Source: Chlorops oryzae (lineage: Eukaryota; Arthropoda; Insecta; Diptera; Chloropidae). From it: a DNA stretch of 64,000 nt. The notes beneath the pieces were generated by a model that had not been told where the DNA came from, did not search any database, and saw only the letters and a program-made list of their open reading frames with translations. The DNA lies in assembly GCA_020466095.1 (NCBI GenBank), contig CM035806.1, forward strand, positions 125,007,994-125,071,993. Reading direction: 5' to 3'. Positions within the stretch are counted from its first letter, which is position 1; every line of letters starts with the position of its first letter. Positions 59,704 to 64,000 of this stretch are shown here, in pieces. A program made the position numbers and the translations under genes.

Positions 59704-59729
59704 TTGAGTAATCTTGTTTACTCAACTCT

Positions 59730-62700
59730 TTATACAATTTCGAGAGCTGTTGTGTTTTGCTGGCGTGGAGTAGGTTTTGGTGGTGTCCCAAGTCGAATAG
59801 CTCTTTGCTGACATTTAGTTTTTATTTTCCAAATACTCAAGCAGAGAATTATCAATATAATGAGCACGATCACAGTATAGCTTGTTACATCATGCAGTGT
59901 GGATGGCTGGATTTCTTCAGGAAACTGGAAGTCGGCATGTAACTGTTGCTGGACCTTGGTGAGCTGTTCCAATTTATTATTTACTTGATGAATGTCAAAA
60001 TTTAGTACTCTTTTTAATTCCATAGGTTCTGCAACTGAGGTTATATTTCCAAATGCGGGAAATGATAAATGCATTATGGTTGAAGTAATTCCCTGGCCTT
60101 GGATTGTTAAAAAAGCACCTTTTATGACGCAATCAGGTTGGATGGACAGTGTGCCGGAACCATTTATGTTGAATTCTTGGACATTGTCTCCACACACAGC
60201 TGTAAGCTCAGTTGCCGTTCTAGCTGCAAAAATCCACTTATTCGGTTTCCAAGTTGGAATGAGTGAAATGTTATTGAATTGGTGTTCCACCTTGCAATTG
60301 GATGAGGTTCTATTGTTAAAAAGGGCTACTTCGCAAGAATAGCTGCCGGAATTTTTTCGAATTGTTGCTTGAATGTTTGGGCAGAGGAAAGTGTCGTCAA
60401 TAATTTCATTACATTTATAAAAATCGGTTGTGCTCAAGGTGACATATTCATCTCGATGATTAGTGACTGCTAGAAATTGCGCAGTTGGTTTGATTGAAAG
60501 CATAGTGCTGTTAATAACTGTGGGAATTGAAATCAGATGAAAAAGTTCGAATTTTTGATGATTGACAAGTGGAATATCAATTTTGAACATCAGACGATGT
60601 GCAGTAACTGCTGCCTTTATTTTCATGATTTTATATAGGTGTAAAAGATCATCATCATCTGTTGGAAGAGCTCGCCCAACGGGCAGATGTCCTTTTATGC
60701 AACTGATTTCCCTTTTTAATTGCTGAGGTGTCAATATGGTCGGGCTAATGTTTCCGTGGTTTGAATGAGTGAGTGCGTTGATTATATCTGCCTGAATTTT
60801 GTGTATATGTGATGATAGCATGAAAAGTTGAACTACCAACGATATCATTAATTGTGAATTGTAAAGGTTTGTGTGTTCGGCTCCCAATTGGTTGAACTCC
60901 TGTTCAATTGCCCTTTGAAGCTCTATAATGTGTTTACTTGTGTTGATTGCATCCTCCTTTAAAATGTTGATTGTGGCATCAACAACTGATGTTTGATTTT
61001 TTACTAAATGCAGTAAGAATTCTTCATTGCTGTTGACCTTGTTTATGGTTGCCGCCATATGTTCAGCATAGTTGGAGTCCAGTACTCCAAATAGGGCATT
61101 GGCAACATTGCCTACAATGTCTAACGCTGCTCTTCTTGATCGAGTCGGTGATATGAGATCTTCTTCCTGAATGAGCTCTTCTGCAGTTTGTTGTAATTGG
61201 TGTGCAAATGCGTAGCAAGATTTATCCAAGGATTTATTGCATAATCCTCTAAGTGTTTGAATTCCTTCGTCTAGCATCTTGTTTTTGGACCAGAGTGGTT
61301 TCAGCTCATAGTATACGAAGATTTTCCAACTGCCACTTATTAGTTTTGTGTTTCCAATTCCTTCGAAATATATTCCCGGATTTGCATCAAAATTTGTTAT
61401 GTTGACTGATCCGGCAAGGGCTAATGGCATCAAGAGAAGCGAAATTATTAGTGTTGTAACCAGAGAGCTGGTGGAAATTAATTTCCTTTTTGATGGACTT
61501 GTTTCTGATGATGGCCGCTTTAGTGGTAGTTCATAATTCTCATTTTGGTCTCCTTCGTTAAAAAGTGGTGCGAGTTTTTGTAACGGACGTTTAAACACGC
61601 CATTTTCGGTTTTTATATCTGCTACTCGAATTAGTTGATCGTCTCCTTTATACACATGAACGACTCTACCTAATGGCCATTTCATCGTTGGTAAGTTTTC
61701 ATCCTTGAGGATCACCATGTCACCTTCCTTTATATTTTGACATCTTTGTTGCCACTTGTTCCGATATTGCAGTTCATGTAAATATTCTACATGCCACCGT
61801 TTCCAAAATTCATCCTTTGCATTTGACACCAGCTGCCATCTTGCTGTTAATGTGTTTTTTAAGGATGCTCTATTAGGATTTACTTGTGAAGTAAGAGGTT
61901 CGCCGATGATAAAGTGACCTGGTGTGAGTGCAGTCAAGTCGTTCGGATTGGATGACATTGGTGTTAACGGTCTTGAATTAAGTATGGCTTCTACTCCGAT
62001 AGTTATTGTTTCAAACTCCTCATATGTGAAGGATGCGCTGGCCATCGCCTTAACAAGCAGTAGTTTTGCAGATTTTACTGCAGCTTCCCATAGCCCTCCA
62101 AAATGTGGTGCCTTGGGGGGTATGAACTTGAACTCAATTCCAAGATCACTGCTAGCCCTTTTGATTTGGGTTTGGGCAGTTGTTGAGTAAATTGCATCTT
62201 TTAGCTCTTCCAGTTGGTTTTTTGCTCCGACAAAATTTGTAGCGTTGTCACTGTATAACGTTTTGCATCTGCCCCTCCTTCCTGTGAAACGCTTGAGGGC
62301 ACCTATGAAAGCTTCAGTTGTGAAATCGCTTACAATTTCAAGATGAACAGCCTTTGTTGCAAAGCAACAAAATACAGCTAAATATGCTTTGTAGGGTCTT
62401 TTGCCTCTTCCCTTATAGTGTACCATAAAGGGGCCACAATAGTCGACTCCAGCCTTAAAGAATGGCCTTGCTGCAGTTACTCGATCAGCTGGTAAGTTTC
62501 CCATGAGTTGCTCCATCAAGTGAGGTTTTGCTCTGGTGCAGCGAATACATTTGTGGACTGTGTTGCGAGCCAAAATCTTTCCTTTGATTGGCCAAAATTG
62601 TTGTTTTATGATGCACAATAACGCTTGAGGCCCACAATGATTATGTTCTTCGTGCTTTGCTTTAAACAATAGTCGAACGATTGGGTTATTGTATGGGAGA

Positions 62701-63998
62701 ACCATCGGATGCTTGGCATCATAGGCAATAGATGCTGCTTCAAGCCGTCCTCCTACTCTTAATACGCTGTGATCGTCCAAAAAGGGTGCTAGTCCGTTGA
62801 GTTGGCTTGATGCGTCGATAGTTTTGCATGCCTTCAGATTATTAATATCACTTAATAGCTCAGATTGTTGAATTGTCTTAACGATGAATTGCAAGGATAT
62901 ATATAATTCAAAAGGACTTAATTCTGGTTGCAGCATGATTGAATGTATTTTCTTGCGTTCAGGACCTTTCTGATGTGGAGGATTTACTCTTTGATGATTG
63001 GTCTTCATAAGTTGAACAAATTTGATCACATAAGATATTGTACGTAGCAAAAACTTAAACGAATTCCGATGATTTATTGAGTATAGTAGTTCACTTGAAC
63101 TATTCTGAGCCTTGATGATTGCTACGATTGGTTTCTGTTTTAATTCCAATTCAACTGACGATTGAAGAGAACTTGACGATTGTTGAGGCCATTGCGTTTG
63201 GCTTCCGTGGAGAAATAATGGCCCATAAAACCATATGGTATATGTTCGAAATTTTTCAGTTGAAATTCCCCGTGAAAGAACATCAGCTGGATTATTCTTT
63301 GATGGAACGTGATGCCATTGAGTTGGCAAGGAAAGCTGTTGAATTTTGCTGACACGATTAGCTACGAATGTATAATATGAGGATGCCGATGAGTTAATCC
63401 AATTTAAAACAATTTCGGAGTCAGTCCAAAAGATTGTTGTAACATCCAAATTTTTAAGATCACCCTTTACTCTTTTAGTTAATTCAGCTCCTAATAAAGC
63501 CGCACATAGTTCCAAACGAGGCAATGTTTGTTTCTTGATCGGCGCTACTCTTGATTTTGCACACAGTAAATTGACTGTTATAGTTCCATCTGTGGCAACT
63601 GATCGAACATAAATTGCTGCCCCATACGCCTTTTCTGATGCGTCAACAAACGTATGAATTTGCGTTTTATTTGGTTGTATCGTCTTATGGTTAAAGATGT
63701 GCCTGGGCGCTCTTATGCTGTTCAAACCTGTGAATCCTTTTAGAAATTGGTTCCATTCAAGTTGTAAGTCTTTTGGTAGCTCTTCATCCCACGATATTTT
63801 GAGTTGCCATAACTGTTGAGTGAATATTTTGGCCTTTACAATAACTGGACCAAATATTCCCAAGGGGTCAAATATTTTGCCGAGGTCAGAACAAACTGAC
63901 CTTTTTGTTGGTGTCTTGTTGGATATTGTTGTGGATGCTCTCCCGCAAAGCTGATCAGTTTTAGGCAACCATATCACGCCCAAGGCCCTTTGTGCTTT
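59730..63998 (-). CDS. BEL/Pao (roo-like) pol-env polyprotein, N-terminus beyond window
   Basis: The frame is open without interruption for over 1,400 codons and continues past the window end, so gag, protease and most of the reverse transcriptase are missing from view. Taking 63983 as residue 1, I see the Pao-type post-RT region (about 20-90), RNase H (about 108-240: FVDAS, LPRLELCAA, WTDSEIV, NPADVLSRG), an HHCC integrase zinc finger (about 420-485), the integrase core with D-D-E (about 514, 579, 632), and a DUF5641-type C-terminal domain. An envelope-like part follows, with a hydrophobic signal (about 848), a basic cleavage-like site (about 950), several N-glycosylation sites and a membrane anchor (about 1376). 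Pol and env are fused in one frame, as in Drosophila roo. The intact frame suggests a young copy. Confidence 0.9.
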   Translation of the reverse strand, partial: KAQRALGVIWLPKTDQLCGRASTTISNKTPTKRSVCSDLGKIFDPLGIFGPVIVKAKIFTQQLWQLKISWDEELPKDLQLEWNQFLKGFTGLNSIRAPRHIFNHKTIQPNKTQIHTFVDASEKAYGAAIYVRSVATDGTITVNLLCAKSRVAPIKKQTLPRLELCAALLGAELTKRVKGDLKNLDVTTIFWTDSEIVLNWINSSASSYYTFVANRVSKIQQLSLPTQWHHVPSKNNPADVLSRGISTEKFRTYTIWFYGPLFLHGSQTQWPQQSSSSLQSSVELELKQKPIVAIIKAQNSSSELLYSINHRNSFKFLLRTISYVIKFVQLMKTNHQRVNPPHQKGPERKKIHSIMLQPELSPFELYISLQFIVKTIQQSELLSDINNLKACKTIDASSQLNGLAPFLDDHSVLRVGGRLEAASIAYDAKHPMVLPYNNPIVRLLFKAKHEEHNHCGPQALLCIIKQQFWPIKGKILARNTVHKCIRCTRAKPHLMEQLMGNLPADRVTAARPFFKAGVDYCGPFMVHYKGRGKRPYKAYLAVFCCFATKAVHLEIVSDFTTEAFIGALKRFTGRRGRCKTLYSDNATNFVGAKNQLEELKDAIYSTTAQTQIKRASSDLGIEFKFIPPKAPHFGGLWEAAVKSAKLLLVKAMASASFTYEEFETITIGVEAILNSRPLTPMSSNPNDLTALTPGHFIIGEPLTSQVNPNRASLKNTLTARWQLVSNAKDEFWKRWHVEYLHELQYRNKWQQRCQNIKEGDMVILKDENLPTMKWPLGRVVHVYKGDDQLIRVADIKTENGVFKRPLQKLAPLFNEGDQNENYELPLKRPSSETSPSKRKLISTSSLVTTLIISLLLMPLALAGSVNITNFDANPGIYFEGIGNTKLISGSWKIFVYYELKPLWSKNKMLDEGIQTLRGLCNKSLDKSCYAFAHQLQQTAEELIQEEDLISPTRSRRAALDIVGNVANALFGVLDSNYAEHMAATINKVNSNEEFLLHLVKNQTSVVDATINILKEDAINTSKHIIELQRAIEQEFNQLGAEHTNLYNSQLMISLVVQLFMLSSHIHKIQADIINALTHSNHGNISPTILTPQQLKREISCIKGHLPVGRALPTDDDDLLHLYKIMKIKAAVTAHRLMFKIDIPLVNHQKFELFHLISIPTVINSTMLSIKPTAQFLAVTNHRDEYVTLSTTDFYKCNEIIDDTFLCPNIQATIRKNSGSYSCEVALFNNRTSSNCKVEHQFNNISLIPTWKPNKWIFAARTATELTAVCGDNVQEFNINGSGTLSIQPDCVIKGAFLTIQGQGITSTIMHLSFPAFGNITSVAEPMELKRVLNFDIHQVNNKLEQLTKVQQQLHADFQFPEEIQPSTLHDVTSYTVIVLIILIILCLSIWKIKTKCQQRAIRLGTPPKPTPRQQNTTALEIV

Positions 63999-64000
63999 AT

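Noticed and set aside
59757..63352. Several plus-strand frames opposite the BEL/Pao polyprotein
   Set aside because: Shadows of the minus-strand coding sequence, with no recognised content.

Overview
The window is eukaryotic, AT-rich and dominated by nested transposable elements. It looks like a higher dipteran (fly) genome. The evidence is (i) three minus-strand exons of an insect-type syntrophin with GT-AG introns, (ii) many copies of two repeat families with the mini-me/DINE-1 hallmarks ((GTCY)n tracts, TA-rich tract, terminal hairpins), and (iii) a roo-like BEL/Pao retroelement. A tephritid fruit fly is my best guess from repeat style, but the sequence alone does not prove it.

Layout. 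1-10 kb: a possible host exon (736-937), one F1 Helentron-like element, a 2.5-kb long-inverted-repeat element (4672-7199), another TIR element (8444-9096) and an F2 element with an internal 126-bp array. 10.4-12.6 kb: the 5' end of the syntrophin gene, whose intron carries a TIR element. 13.7-28.9 kb: a nest of F1/F2 elements, pogo/Tigger-like elements, a Transib transposase relic and hAT remnants, including an exact 4,194-bp tandem duplication (17460-21653 and 21654-25847). 29.9-33.9 kb: a small hAT element with a perfect 8-bp target duplication, a second Transib relic, and a repeat carrying two tRNA-like modules interrupted by a piggyBac-type MITE. 35.8-39.1 kb: a 3.3-kb hAT-type element with perfect target duplication and nested insertions. 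41.5-48 kb: two F1 elements, the second split by a 3.6-kb TIR element (44249-47844) studded with a 14-bp motif. 48.6-57.8 kb: several MITEs, a complete copy of the tRNA-like composite element (51865-52795), two adjacent TIR elements with reiterated motifs (53313-54584, 54618-56354), and about 1 kb of TATACA hexanucleotide microsatellite split by a pogo MITE. 59.3-64 kb: the 3' part of a BEL/Pao element with an intact pol-env frame, cut by the window end.

The most novel-looking signal is architectural. Elements 44249-47844 and 53313-54584 share end sequence (GGG-Y-R-TTTCCA) and 4-bp target duplications. Each carries many copies of its own short motif, one copy 13-16 bp from one terminus and the next exactly 359 bp from the other terminus. 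Their interiors look unrelated by eye. Two or three further elements here also carry private reiterated motifs. The second unusual signal is a TIR element family that carries a pair of tRNA-like (A-box/B-box) modules.

Limits: family names are assigned by eye from motifs, termini and target duplications. No database search or alignment was run. Most long stretches between elements hold nothing I can identify.
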